The position numbers and the translations under genes are program-made. A stretch of DNA of 64,000 bases from positions 1 through 64,000 of IMG/VR virus record IMGVR_UViG_3300002835_000070. One strand, 5' to 3'. The notes under the pieces were generated by a model, which worked only from the letters and a program-made list of their open reading frames with translations, was not told the origin of the DNA and ran no database searches. Below, piece by piece: positions 35,171 to 45,695 of the stretch. Each line of letters opens with the position of its first letter. The first letter of the stretch is position 1. This DNA is from a virus.

Positions 35171-38100
35171 ATGAACCTTACTTTATTAAAAAAATACGAA
35201 ACTCTTGAAATTTCTAAAGTGTCTGAAAAAGACCAAAAGACTTTGGAACAAGTAAAAAAACTTCTTAATAATTTTGAAGAAACCAATGAGGCAAAAAACA
35301 AAGTTGGCGAACAAATATTAGACCAAGTTATAAAGTTGAATCCTGATGCCGTAAAAAAGCCACAGGTGGTTGCTCAAAAAGTTGCTAAAGTAAAACAAGT
35401 CGCTAAAGCGAAAAAAGTTACTCAAGCGAAAAAACCTGCAACCACTTCTACTGCTAAAACTTCGGGCAATAATATAATGTCAGTTGCTAAAGAAATTCAA
35501 AAAGCAGGAGAATCTTGGAAAGATGCTATGGAACGTGCTAAAACAGTTCTTAAAGAACGTAGAGGTCAAGTTGCAGAGCAAAAGAAAACTGAATTGGAAA
35601 AACTTTTGGCTCTTGTGAGAACTAAAAAAGAACTTCAAGGATTTGCTAATTCCGATATTAAACGTGATGCGGTAAGAGAAGCAAAAGTAAAAGGAGCAAG
35701 ATTTGTAACCAAAGAGGGTTCTACTTCAAATGCCTATGGTACTTTCCCTAATAAGTTAGGTAGAAAGTATTGGGAAACTCGTGACCGTCACTCTGACCGT
35801 TTAGCACCTAATTACCCAAAAGATATGCCTTTGTTGGCTAAAGGTGGTAATGTATCTAACGAAGAAAAGTTGCTGAAAGAGTTACATAAACTTCAAAGAG
35901 ATTTGAATAGCAGTAGATTAAGTACTTACAGAGAGGGCGATGATTCTCAAGAAGAAAAAGACAGAACAAGAGAAAGAGAATCTAAACTTGCTCGTTTCAA
36001 TGAGATTTTAAAAGTATTAAGAGAAAGTGATGCTAAATTTGCTAACGGTGGCTCACTTCCATTTATGACAGACCCTAACTTTGGAAACTTCCAAAATACA
36101 GGTTCGTTTGCTGACGGAGGGGATTTAGATAAATACAAGTTAGAACTTTACGATATGGATTATGCTTTTATTTCATCTCCTAAACTTTCTGAATTAAAAA
36201 AAGAATTTGCGAATGAAATAAAAAACAAAGGTTACAAGGTATTTGATTTACCTACATCACACCCTGATTATAAAAGAGGGAATAAATGGGGGCTTTTTAA
36301 ACCAAAATCTTTTGAACTTGGTGGCGCATTTATGACAACTGATTTAGCAGGTCATTCAGGCGGTGGTACGGGCGGTTTAAATGCCGATATGCCTTTAAGC
36401 GGGGTTTCAGGAACTAACTACACGGGTCTTGTTGGAGAAACAGGTGCTATGTCAAGCGGAGAGTTGTTTATGGACGGTGGGGCTATGGCTCAAAACCAAC
36501 AAGTAATCAATGATGCTTCTCAATCTTATGTTAACTACTACTTGGGCGAGGGCGCAAGTCAAGGTATTTACAAAGACGGTGGTTCTATTCCTAATAATTA
36601 TGAGGGAAGAACTCCTGAAGATGTTTGGAATAATTGGGATTTATCACAAAAATTACATTTTTTAAGTGACCACACCGAAGAAGTTTACGGAAAAGCATCG
36701 GTAAAAGGAGAAACGAATAATGAAATAAACGAGTTTTTTGGAAAATTAATTTATGAAAAATATGACGACTTACCTATAAATATAAAAGTTGCTTTAGTTA
36801 TGCACACTACTCGTGGTCAATACGCAAGTGGTGGTGCTTTAAAAGACGTTGATGATAATCTTTATGTTTCTATTTCAAAAACAGAAGACGATTATTGGTT
36901 TATTACTTCAAAACCAACAACAAAAAAACAAGCCGAAGAAATGGCTAATTTAGTTACTCCAATGAGAGGAGAGGTTAATGATGTAAAAACTGTTGGTCAA
37001 GTAAAGGCTCACTCAAAAGTGATTTACGAAAATGGTGGTGCTTTCGCTCCAAGCGTTTCAAACGGAACTGAATTTATGAGTGGGGTTTATGCTAATGGTG
37101 GTTCTATGTCAGAAGACATATCCGAGTGTAAAAAACTTGTTTCTGCTTTCTGTAAAGAATTTGGAGATAAATTTGGTCTAAATGAAGAAGCGATTTTAGA
37201 AAAAGTAAAATTTAGAGATTATCTTGGAAATGGGGCAAGTGTTTTCGTTAGTCTTTCCGTTACTTCAAATGTTGAAGATTTAAAGGTGGGAGAAACAAGA
37301 CCGACAGGAGGTTATATAATTTTTACAAGCGACATCAATCCAAACGGAGTTACGGGTAAAGACGATATTGCAAGAACTTACAGTATTGACATTGAAATAA
37401 AAGGTGTTAAAAGATATACTCAAAGAAGAACTGAAGAGGGTAGATACTTTAAGTCTTACAATTATGGAAGAACGATTGAGGAGGCTATGGACAAAACTGA
37501 TACTAAAATAATTTACGACTTATATTCTTTAGAGAAAAAAGACGATTTAAAATTTAAAATGAGTAGTTTATTTGCTGACGGTGGTGCTTTCGCTCCAAGC
37601 ATTTCAAACGGAACTCAATTTATGAATGGGGTTTACGCTAATGGTGGTTCGGTAAATGATTCAGTAATTGATGAATTGTGGAATGGTTATGCTTCGGCAG
37701 TTCTTTTCACGGAAACTGATTCTGATTCAGGAGAGCCACTTGATAGCGAATATTCTGTTTCTGATTTCGACAAAGAAACTGTAACTTCAACTAAAAAAAT
37801 GTTGGCTGATTACTATTCAGAAAACAAAGATGCCATTGAAGAAAGCGGACTTGATTTAGATACTATCGGAAATGATATTTGGTACACAAGAAGCAGACAA
37901 GGCGTAGGTTTCTTTGACCATAGTCTTGATGAAGAAGTAGAAGAAAAACTAACCAAAGGTGCAGAAGCACTTGGAGAATACCCAAGCGTTGAAACTTATG
38001 ACGGAAAAATTTCTGTAAGAGGTGGAAAGGTTTTTGCTAAAGGCGGAAAAATAAAAGTTGGAGGCGATGATTTTACTTTTTTACTTGACTTATCGGATAA

Positions 38101-41100
38101 AGAATTGCAAGAAAGATTGGAATTGGTTAATAAGCAAAAAACTATTAACGCTAAAAAATATTTTGAAGCGAAAGATAAAAAAGAAAATACTTCTAAAATA
38201 GAAGAGGCGGGTACAAGATTAGATAATCAATGGTATGCAATAGTTGAAGCAAGAAGTATAAAAAATTTCGCCAAAGGCGGTTTTGTTGGTACGGTTGAAT
38301 TCAACGTAGGAGATACTGTTTGGCAAAAAGACGAAAAAAGATACGCAACTGTAATGAATAATTATGGCGACCCTATCAATGGAGATTATGGAGAATTAAG
38401 ACTTGATACAACAGGGAATACTCTAATATTTACTTCTGATAAAGAATACAATACAACAGGCTATAATCTTATCAAACTTGGAGAAAAAGGCGACACGGGT
38501 AAATTCACTCCTGAAGTTCTTGAAGATATGAAAGCAAGTGCAAACCGTCTTATTGAATCAAGAAGACAAGGTAAGGATAAAGAGGGTGTTGCTTACTATC
38601 AGGAAGTTTACAAAAGACTTCTTGACGGAGAGTTTGATTCTATGGCAGGTGGTGCTAAAGCGACTGCTTCTAACAAAAAAAGTTCAGTTGATTATACTTA
38701 CGTTCCTAATAAAGACGTAAAAGAATTGAGCGTTGTAGTTAAGGGCGAATTAAAGAAATTAATGGGTTCTGATATACTTGACGGGGTTTACGTTAAAAAT
38801 TCAGCGAAATCTACTGCGAAATCTACTGCAAAAGTAGATGCAAATGCCGTGTTTGCTAAAATGCTTAAAGATGCAAAAGAAGCAAAAATCGGAAAGACGA
38901 AAAGGTTTACCGTTACTGATTTAAAAAAATTAAATCTTGAAATGGTTCAAAAACTTGTAGAGGCAGGTTACACCGAACAACAAATAAGAAATATTATTTT
39001 TGGATATGCTTTTGATAACGAAATTGTGGCTGACAACGAACTTGAATACGATAAGGGTATTTTTTCTTACGAAGACACTTATGTTAAAAGCAAAATCGAG
39101 GGTTTAGTTGAGGCTCAAAAAAACAAAGAGTTTGCAGTTGGTATTGAATACCCTGACTTTGATTGGCAAGGTATCATAAAGAAATATAAAATATCTTCAA
39201 AACCTAAAGACATAACTGAAAAACAAAAAGGTACTTCAGGTTCTACCGAGAACTACTATGAAGTTTTTGTTGGAGAAAATATAGTGATAGGTCATAATTA
39301 CGGATATAAATGGCTTGATGCTGACGGAAAAGTGTTAAGTAATTATATGGAAGAGGATAAAAAAGTTTCTGACCCTACTAAACAAAATGCTTGGCAAAAA
39401 GAAAGAGGACAAAAAGCAGGTTTCAACGGAGGTTGGTGGACTATTATTTCTTCTAAAATAGAAATTATTGACGATGTATTGAAAACTTTACTTGCTCAAA
39501 AGGGTAGTTACTGTAAAGAGATACAATTTTATGACGATTCTTTACCTAAAGCCTTAAAAGAAAACAAGATTGATTTTGAACTTGGGGGAGATTTTGCTCC
39601 AAACGTTTCAGACGGAACTCAATTTATGGGCGATGTTTATGCTAAAGGCGGAAAACTTACAAAATATATCGACCACGATGATATTAAAAGCGTTACCTTA
39701 AAATTAAAAGGTAAAGTTGTAACTGTTGCAGGTAGTGATGTTTTGAATGGTGCAAACATATTAAAAGACGGTGGAGATTTAAGTAAAATTGCAAACTACG
39801 TTGGTAAAAACGATGTGGTTTCTGTTGAACTTAAAAACGGAGAAACTATAAAACCTGCAAATGGATATTGGGTAAAGAAAGGGGCAGAGCCTCTTTCTGC
39901 TCCAAGTTCAAAACCTGTTAGTAAAACAGGTGCGAGATTTAAGTTTGAAGTTGGCGATAAAGTAATGGTTGATGATTCGGGTTATGTTACCTCTTTTACA
40001 GAATTTGACTTATCTAAACCTGCCGAAATTATTGACAGGTCTGTATCGAAAATGGGTGGAAAAACTTATTACTTTTATAAGTTGAAAATGGCTGACGGTA
40101 GAACTGCTTTTAATCAGGCAGAACAAAGTAAATTGACACTTGCACAAAACACAACGCCTACTTCTAAAAAAGATGTTAATAAGTTAGTCGCTCCAAAGGG
40201 ATATGTTTTTGTTAATTCAGGAAGCCATAGAGCAACCCAACAAATAAATAGAAGTGATGTAAAATACATTTCGTTGTACTCATTTGGAGGTTCTAACACA
40301 AGTGCAGGGACTACGATTATGTTTATGACCGAAAATGATTATGAAAAAATTAAAGGCGTAAGAGGTGTTTCTCCTGCTAAAAGTTATCTGTCTGCAAAAT
40401 CTCAATGGTTTTCAAGACAAGAAGATAAAAAATTAGACACTTTATTTAGAGAAATTGAACAAAAAGAATCTTTTGGTTATGCTGACGGTGGAAGTACTGA
40501 TGAAGTTGCCAAAATAAAAGTATCAAGTCCTGACGGAAAATATGTAGATACTTGGTACATTACAAAAGATACCGATACAACTCACTTTTACATATCAAAT
40601 TCTACTGAATCAAAAGGAGTGCCGTATCACGTTGGTCAATTTAGAAGCGAGGTTTTTTACGAAGATTTAAGAAGTTGGTTAAAAGGCGGTACTAATATTG
40701 ATGGAAAAGAATATAAAACCAATTCTTACGCTAAAGGCGGAGAAATGCAAGGAAATAACATTGATGCTGAATTACAAGACTTCGATTTAGATAATTTAGA
40801 CCCTATTGAAACGATGCAGTATAATCATTTTGTAAAAAGTTCAGGCAAAGTCGGTGCGTTGCAGGTTTTAATAAATAGCGTTGAGGGCGACTATTCTCAA
40901 TTAAGTCCTGAATTGGCTGAATTGGCTGAAATGCAATTGTCAACCGAAGAATGGGACGAAATGACAAATGAACAAATAAGAGAAGAATATAGCTATGCTA
41001 AAGGCGGAGATGTTGAAGAAAGGTTAGTTGGAAGTTTTTACTATGACTCAAGAAAAGACAAAACTTTTAGAATAATTTATTCTGATAAAGATAAAATATC

Positions 41101-41974
41101 AATACAATATTTTGATAAATCTAAAAACCCTGTTGGTAAAATAGAAGACGTGCAAAGAAGTGAGTTTGAATATTTAACAAATATGGGTGCTTGGGGAAAA
41201 TATAAACAATCTTATTTTGCTGATGGCGGATTTATGAATAATGTTTACGCTAAAGGTGGAGATTTAAAAGGCAAATTTTTAGCTGAAATCGGAGTTCCTT
41301 ACAATTTTGAATATGTTGTTGAAGATGAGTACGAATTTTCTCGATTTTTATCAAAAGCCTTAACTAATAAATTTAATTTCGGAAACGGTGCTTGGGGTAT
41401 TAAAATAGTAAAACCATTATTTGAGAAAAACTACGGGCAAAAAATAGTTGTTGAAATTGACATACCTTTAGGTGTAACTCAAGGTGGCGGGTTAGATAAG
41501 TTTGACGTTTTAGAATTTATGTCAAAAACATTAACTAAAAAATGGTTTGGTAACGGTGTTTGGAGTGTTGAAGTTGTTAATAGTTATGCTGACGGTGCTA
41601 TGTTAGACGACAACGAGGGGTTTATGAAAGCAGATAACGAAAACAATTACAGATACCCTGAAAGAGAAGTTCACGTTGATACTCTTGACGAGCCAATTGA
41701 CTTGACTAATAAAGTAAGTCGCATAAGTGGCAAGATTGATACTCTTGACGAGCCAATTGATTTAAAAAGTAATGTAAGTCGCAGAACTAACGATGTTGTA
41801 ATTAGAACGCTTGACGAAAGTGCTGATTTGAATGACGACAAAAGAGTAAGAGCAAGAATGAGTTACAATCCAAAAGACAGAAACCCTGACAAACTTTTAA
41901 GTGTAAACCCAAGAGCGTTTGAGTTCATAAAGGATTTACCAATGCCTACATCAAACACACATAAAAACGATTAA
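35171..41974 (+). CDS. Giant modular protein with about twenty GG junctions (2267 residues)
   Basis: The largest gene. Residues 1-130 are lysine/alanine-rich with an AGESWKDAMERAKTVLKER motif that recurs at the end of the next gene. Thereafter small modules of 30-200 residues alternate with (F/Y)A(D/K/N)GG junctions. A spacer starting GGAFAPS and ending VYANGG or VYAKGG occurs three times (near 37034, 37582 and 39585). Modules include an early GTFPNKLGRKYWETRDRHSD unit, a duplicated VVSVELKNGETIKPANGYWV unit and several beta-rich units. No membrane helix, coiled-coil rod or catalytic motif is recognised. It may be a packaged polyprotein or multi-effector; a tape measure is unlikely. Confidence 0.7.
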   Translation: MNLTLLKKYETLEISKVSEKDQKTLEQVKKLLNNFEETNEAKNKVGEQILDQVIKLNPDAVKKPQVVAQKVAKVKQVAKAKKVTQAKKPATTSTAKTSGNNIMSVAKEIQKAGESWKDAMERAKTVLKERRGQVAEQKKTELEKLLALVRTKKELQGFANSDIKRDAVREAKVKGARFVTKEGSTSNAYGTFPNKLGRKYWETRDRHSDRLAPNYPKDMPLLAKGGNVSNEEKLLKELHKLQRDLNSSRLSTYREGDDSQEEKDRTRERESKLARFNEILKVLRESDAKFANGGSLPFMTDPNFGNFQNTGSFADGGDLDKYKLELYDMDYAFISSPKLSELKKEFANEIKNKGYKVFDLPTSHPDYKRGNKWGLFKPKSFELGGAFMTTDLAGHSGGGTGGLNADMPLSGVSGTNYTGLVGETGAMSSGELFMDGGAMAQNQQVINDASQSYVNYYLGEGASQGIYKDGGSIPNNYEGRTPEDVWNNWDLSQKLHFLSDHTEEVYGKASVKGETNNEINEFFGKLIYEKYDDLPINIKVALVMHTTRGQYASGGALKDVDDNLYVSISKTEDDYWFITSKPTTKKQAEEMANLVTPMRGEVNDVKTVGQVKAHSKVIYENGGAFAPSVSNGTEFMSGVYANGGSMSEDISECKKLVSAFCKEFGDKFGLNEEAILEKVKFRDYLGNGASVFVSLSVTSNVEDLKVGETRPTGGYIIFTSDINPNGVTGKDDIARTYSIDIEIKGVKRYTQRRTEEGRYFKSYNYGRTIEEAMDKTDTKIIYDLYSLEKKDDLKFKMSSLFADGGAFAPSISNGTQFMNGVYANGGSVNDSVIDELWNGYASAVLFTETDSDSGEPLDSEYSVSDFDKETVTSTKKMLADYYSENKDAIEESGLDLDTIGNDIWYTRSRQGVGFFDHSLDEEVEEKLTKGAEALGEYPSVETYDGKISVRGGKVFAKGGKIKVGGDDFTFLLDLSDKELQERLELVNKQKTINAKKYFEAKDKKENTSKIEEAGTRLDNQWYAIVEARSIKNFAKGGFVGTVEFNVGDTVWQKDEKRYATVMNNYGDPINGDYGELRLDTTGNTLIFTSDKEYNTTGYNLIKLGEKGDTGKFTPEVLEDMKASANRLIESRRQGKDKEGVAYYQEVYKRLLDGEFDSMAGGAKATASNKKSSVDYTYVPNKDVKELSVVVKGELKKLMGSDILDGVYVKNSAKSTAKSTAKVDANAVFAKMLKDAKEAKIGKTKRFTVTDLKKLNLEMVQKLVEAGYTEQQIRNIIFGYAFDNEIVADNELEYDKGIFSYEDTYVKSKIEGLVEAQKNKEFAVGIEYPDFDWQGIIKKYKISSKPKDITEKQKGTSGSTENYYEVFVGENIVIGHNYGYKWLDADGKVLSNYMEEDKKVSDPTKQNAWQKERGQKAGFNGGWWTIISSKIEIIDDVLKTLLAQKGSYCKEIQFYDDSLPKALKENKIDFELGGDFAPNVSDGTQFMGDVYAKGGKLTKYIDHDDIKSVTLKLKGKVVTVAGSDVLNGANILKDGGDLSKIANYVGKNDVVSVELKNGETIKPANGYWVKKGAEPLSAPSSKPVSKTGARFKFEVGDKVMVDDSGYVTSFTEFDLSKPAEIIDRSVSKMGGKTYYFYKLKMADGRTAFNQAEQSKLTLAQNTTPTSKKDVNKLVAPKGYVFVNSGSHRATQQINRSDVKYISLYSFGGSNTSAGTTIMFMTENDYEKIKGVRGVSPAKSYLSAKSQWFSRQEDKKLDTLFREIEQKESFGYADGGSTDEVAKIKVSSPDGKYVDTWYITKDTDTTHFYISNSTESKGVPYHVGQFRSEVFYEDLRSWLKGGTNIDGKEYKTNSYAKGGEMQGNNIDAELQDFDLDNLDPIETMQYNHFVKSSGKVGALQVLINSVEGDYSQLSPELAELAEMQLSTEEWDEMTNEQIREEYSYAKGGDVEERLVGSFYYDSRKDKTFRIIYSDKDKISIQYFDKSKNPVGKIEDVQRSEFEYLTNMGAWGKYKQSYFADGGFMNNVYAKGGDLKGKFLAEIGVPYNFEYVVEDEYEFSRFLSKALTNKFNFGNGAWGIKIVKPLFEKNYGQKIVVEIDIPLGVTQGGGLDKFDVLEFMSKTLTKKWFGNGVWSVEVVNSYADGAMLDDNEGFMKADNENNYRYPEREVHVDTLDEPIDLTNKVSRISGKIDTLDEPIDLKSNVSRRTNDVVIRTLDESADLNDDKRVRARMSYNPKDRNPDKLLSVNPRAFEFIKDLPMPTSNTHKND

Positions 41975-44203
41975 TTTAAAAATACTATGAAGTTATTTAA
42001 TAAAACAATAGACAGACAATTATTCAATCAATATTCACTTGGTAGTAACCTCTCTAAACAAGAGGTTGTTGTCAAGATATTCAATCCTATGGGGAATGGA
42101 AGCTGGTATATTTTAAATTCTGACCCCAATGACCCTGATTATCTTTGGGCTATTGTAGATTTAGGATATGGTGCTGAAGTAGGTTCAGTAAGCCGTAGCG
42201 ACCTTGAAACGTATAGAGGTCGATTTGGATTAGGATTTGAGCGTGATTTAGGTTTTGACCCAATTAACGCTGAAGAACTTTATAACGGTTTGAGAGAGGG
42301 TAAATTTTACGCTGACGGTGGCAACATTGAAAGTTTCAGCGATAACCAACGTATGATTATGAATCAAAACGTTGAGGTAGAACATCATCACGAGGAATTG
42401 GAAGATATTTTAGAAGATAAAGTTCCTGTTCCTGCTTGGGTAGTTGCAAAAATGGAAACTGCAACGCAAAACCTTTCCGACATTACTCATTACCTTGACG
42501 GTAAAAAAGAGTTGATGGAGGAAGAAAACGAAGAAGAGGACGAAGACGAGGAAGAGGACGAGGAAGAGGACGAAGACCAAGACGATATTAAAAATCAAAA
42601 TGTTGTCGAACCAATAAACGTGTCTGCGGGAACTAAAGCAGAATTGACTAAAAAATTTACTGACGATGCTTTGGGTAATTTTAAAGGTTTCTTGAAAGGT
42701 ATGGAGGGAGTTGACTTGCGTGAAGACTACACGTTTGATTACAAGGACGAACAATACGAAGTTGAGCCAATTGTTAACTCTGATGAAAACGGTGTTTCAA
42801 ATGCCGTGTTTAGCATTTTTGACGGAGACGGAGAAGAAGTTGGGGAAGTTACTTATAGCCGTGACGGTGGAAAACAAAAGTTTACTGCTAATTCGGAATT
42901 TTTCGGTTGGAATAATGCAAAGTTTGAAGACGGTGGGTTTATGAATAATGTTTACGCTGACGGGGGAGAAATAAGTCTTTGGAAAGCAGAGCCAAATAAC
43001 AAACCTGAAAAATTAAAAACTTTTAAATCATTACGGGCTTATAATACTTATATGAATAAAAACCGTGAATTTTTTAGAGATGAACATTCTAAAAACGGAA
43101 CAGGATTTTATGGTTTTGAAGCAGATGTAACTGAAAAAGAAGTTGAAAGCAGTATAGAAAATCTATATGATTCTAATAATAAATATGCTAACGGTGGATA
43201 TTTTGACGGAACTATACCGAAAGTTTCTACTTATATGAGTAATTATGCTAAAGGCGGAGAAGTTGCCAAAGCAGAAATTCTTGGTTTGAGTAAAAACATA
43301 ATGGGAACTACTGATATTGAAATGAAAATTTCAGGAATGAGAAAATCTCAAGACTTTAGTGTTTACCCAATTGGTAAAGATGATACAGACCAAATTATTA
43401 CAATTCAATCTGAAACAAGAATTGGTAAAATAGATTTGTCAACAGGTCGTGGATTAATGAGCCAAAGTCATTCTAACGGTGCTTACTTTGTACATTTTCA
43501 AATGGACAATCTTACTAAATTTACTGTAAGCGAAAGCGACTTAGAAGAATTGAAAATGTACATTTTTAAAACTGCGGGTTCTAATGTTGGAAGTTCAATT
43601 GTAAAATCTGACAATTCAGGGGCTTCGGGCGTTTATGAAGACGGTGGTTCTGTAAAAAGAACAAGGCGAACAAAAAACCAAATAAGGAAAGACGAATACA
43701 ATAAAGAAGTTGATTTATATAATTGGTATATTGTAAATTTTTTAGAAAATAAAGTAGAATCAGGATTTGAATATAAAGAAGATGCTGTTGACTTACTTTC
43801 TGATTATGATGGAGATAAAAATTTTAAAGTAGTATCTAAAAAAACCTTAAAAACTTTAGGAATTGAAATACCTAATGAAAATTGGAAATATGCTGACGGT
43901 GGCTTTATGAATAATGTTTACGCTAAAGGCGGTAAAATTGATAACTCACATAATTATCGATTATTAGATAGATTACGTTCAGATAACGATTATTTTTTAG
44001 GTAATGGAAACAGGTCTGAAAAACATTTGTGGGCGGGTAATGTAGATGCTCAAATAAAAGAAATGAAGCGTTTGTGGAATAACTTACCTGAAGATGCAAA
44101 ACCTGAATGGTTAAGTATGGATGATATTTTAGAATACGAACAAAAAATGAAAAAGCAATACGCTGACGGTGGCTTTATGAATAATGTTTATGCTGACGGT
44201 GGT
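41217..44203 (+). repeat. Dispersed GG-spacer repeat (four copies)
   Basis: Copies at about 41217-41260, 42927-42969, 43890-43933 and 44158-44203 encode the same ADGGFMNNVYA(K/D)GG spacer with nearly the same DNA (each has TTTATGAATAATGTTTA). They flank otherwise unrelated modules in two adjacent genes, which suggests they spread by recombination. Confidence 0.8.
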
Positions 44204-45526
44204 AGAGTTAGTAATGAAGACTACGAACAAAGACTTCAATATTTAAAAATGATGAAGAACAATGAACCTACTGATTTAGGTAAATACAGAATTGACAAAG
44301 AAATCAGAGAAATAAATACAATTTTAAACCATAGAGGAAATCTAAAAAATTCTTACGCCAAAGGCGGAAGTTTAGAAGATAAACTGACTAAACTTGAAAA
44401 CAAAAAATCTGAATTAGAATCAAAATTATTTGAAGCTAAATTAAAAGAATATAAAGTTATAGAAAATATGGGTTGGGGTGCAGGTATGAGAAGAAGTAAG
44501 GTTAGTATCAGCACAAGACAAACAGATTCTTTAAAAGAAAGAATTAAACTTGTGGAAAAGGAAATAGAGCAAACCAAAATAGATATTTTGCCAAAAAAAC
44601 CTAAATACATTCTTAAAGCAGACATCAAAACCGTTACACTTAAACGTAATGGCAAGGAGGTTACTTACAGTGGTGCTGATGTTCTAAATGGTGCTAACGT
44701 ACTTGCGAAAGGCGGAGATTTGACTTCAAAAGCAAATTACATTCCAAAACGTGATGTAGTTTCTGTTGAGTTGAAAGATGGAACTACCGTTAAGCCTGTA
44801 AATGGGTATTGGGTTAAGAAAGGTGCTGAACCAATTGGAGGACAACCAACGCCTACTTCTTCAGGAAAATCAGAACCTAAAATTAGTACAACTGAAATTA
44901 GAAAAGATGCAAGAGGTAATTGGAGAGCGGAAAACACAGTAGATGATTTTAACGGTTACGATTGGAGAATATCTACCGTTAAAACTTATAGTGGTAATTT
45001 AGTTTCTTCTGCTCAAGGAGGTAAAACAGAGCCGACAGGAACAAAAGGTTATAGTATTTTTAAATATACTATGTATCAAGACCCAAATCATACTTTAGAA
45101 GTTTCTAAACCAAAAAGATTGACTGATAAGGTAGTTTCTGAACAACACGAAAAAGCATTAGCCAAGTTCAAAAAGTTTATGGAAACAGGAATGTTCAAAG
45201 GCGGAGGTAAAATCTCCAACTTTGATAAACTTTCTGATAAAGTAGCAAAAGAATACGAGGGAATACCTGTTAAGAGCAAATACCAAGAGCAATATGGTAG
45301 ATACTATTCTAAAGAAGAAGCACAGGAAGTTGGCGATAAAGTTGCGGGAAAAGTAAAGGCTATGCAATCTGCTAAAAAGATGTCAGGCGGTAGTACAGAC
45401 GGTAAAAAATCAAATAGCGGAGCAGAAACCCTAAAAAAAGCAAATGATTTAGCTAAAAAAATCCGTATGGATGGAGAGAGTTGGAACAATGCTAAAAAAA
45501 GAGCCTTTGCCCAATTAAAAAAATAG
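41987..45526 (+). CDS. Second giant modular GG-junction protein (1179 residues)
   Basis: A paralogue in architecture of the preceding protein. An N-terminal domain (about 1-110) ends KFYADGG. An acidic stretch of Glu and Asp lies near 180-200. Spacers reading GGFMNNVYA(K/D)GG occur three times. The unit KADIKTVTLKRNGKEVTYSG followed by VVSVELKDGTTVKPVNGYWV repeats one in the 2267-residue protein. The C-terminus has the GESWNNAKKRAFAQLKK motif found near the start of that protein. Twelve bases separate the genes. Function unknown; probably delivered or virion-internal. Confidence 0.7.
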   Translation: MKLFNKTIDRQLFNQYSLGSNLSKQEVVVKIFNPMGNGSWYILNSDPNDPDYLWAIVDLGYGAEVGSVSRSDLETYRGRFGLGFERDLGFDPINAEELYNGLREGKFYADGGNIESFSDNQRMIMNQNVEVEHHHEELEDILEDKVPVPAWVVAKMETATQNLSDITHYLDGKKELMEEENEEEDEDEEEDEEEDEDQDDIKNQNVVEPINVSAGTKAELTKKFTDDALGNFKGFLKGMEGVDLREDYTFDYKDEQYEVEPIVNSDENGVSNAVFSIFDGDGEEVGEVTYSRDGGKQKFTANSEFFGWNNAKFEDGGFMNNVYADGGEISLWKAEPNNKPEKLKTFKSLRAYNTYMNKNREFFRDEHSKNGTGFYGFEADVTEKEVESSIENLYDSNNKYANGGYFDGTIPKVSTYMSNYAKGGEVAKAEILGLSKNIMGTTDIEMKISGMRKSQDFSVYPIGKDDTDQIITIQSETRIGKIDLSTGRGLMSQSHSNGAYFVHFQMDNLTKFTVSESDLEELKMYIFKTAGSNVGSSIVKSDNSGASGVYEDGGSVKRTRRTKNQIRKDEYNKEVDLYNWYIVNFLENKVESGFEYKEDAVDLLSDYDGDKNFKVVSKKTLKTLGIEIPNENWKYADGGFMNNVYAKGGKIDNSHNYRLLDRLRSDNDYFLGNGNRSEKHLWAGNVDAQIKEMKRLWNNLPEDAKPEWLSMDDILEYEQKMKKQYADGGFMNNVYADGGRVSNEDYEQRLQYLKMMKNNEPTDLGKYRIDKEIREINTILNHRGNLKNSYAKGGSLEDKLTKLENKKSELESKLFEAKLKEYKVIENMGWGAGMRRSKVSISTRQTDSLKERIKLVEKEIEQTKIDILPKKPKYILKADIKTVTLKRNGKEVTYSGADVLNGANVLAKGGDLTSKANYIPKRDVVSVELKDGTTVKPVNGYWVKKGAEPIGGQPTPTSSGKSEPKISTTEIRKDARGNWRAENTVDDFNGYDWRISTVKTYSGNLVSSAQGGKTEPTGTKGYSIFKYTMYQDPNHTLEVSKPKRLTDKVVSEQHEKALAKFKKFMETGMFKGGGKISNFDKLSDKVAKEYEGIPVKSKYQEQYGRYYSKEEAQEVGDKVAGKVKAMQSAKKMSGGSTDGKKSNSGAETLKKANDLAKKIRMDGESWNNAKKRAFAQLKK

Positions 45527-45636
45527 TACGAAAACAGATGTAATATGTCCGACACCAAGCGGACAAAAAATAATAGCAGAAAGCCTGTTAGAAACATAAA
45601 AAAAGACAATTATTTTAAAAACAAGGCATTAATTAC

Positions 45637-45663
45637 TTGTTTATCAAAATTTTATTATATTTG
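45637..45663 (+). promoter_or_regulatory. Promoter of the virion/assembly operon
   Basis: TTG at 45637-45639, 16 bases, TATATTTG at 45656-45663, then 32 bases to the ATG at 45696. Same spacing as at 3851 and 58954. It follows the only gap (168 bases) between the giant genes and the virion genes. Confidence 0.75.
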
Positions 45664-45695
45664 TAGATTAAATTAACTTTATTAAGTACAATACT

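Noticed and set aside
35171-41974. Tail tape-measure protein for the 2267-residue gene
   Set aside because: No long coiled coil or hydrophobic repeats, no neighbouring tail genes, and the chain is made of small GG-separated modules.
42410-42754. Minus-strand frame opposite the acidic stretch of 41987
   Set aside because: It is the complement of a Glu/Asp-rich segment and gives a Phe/Leu/Val-rich artefact without leader or promoter.
36000-45000. CRISPR array suggested by recurring short repeats
   Set aside because: The repeats are in-frame protein spacers at irregular distances; no unique short spacers and no cas genes.
45543-45562. Terminator formed by TGTCCG and CGGACA
   Set aside because: The 6 bp stem is followed by A rather than T on the plus strand, and no minus-strand gene ends there.
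45545-45676. Small basic reading frame in the gap before the virion operon
   Set aside because: It runs through the promoter boxes at 45637-45663 and has no leader or similarity; more likely chance in AT-rich DNA.
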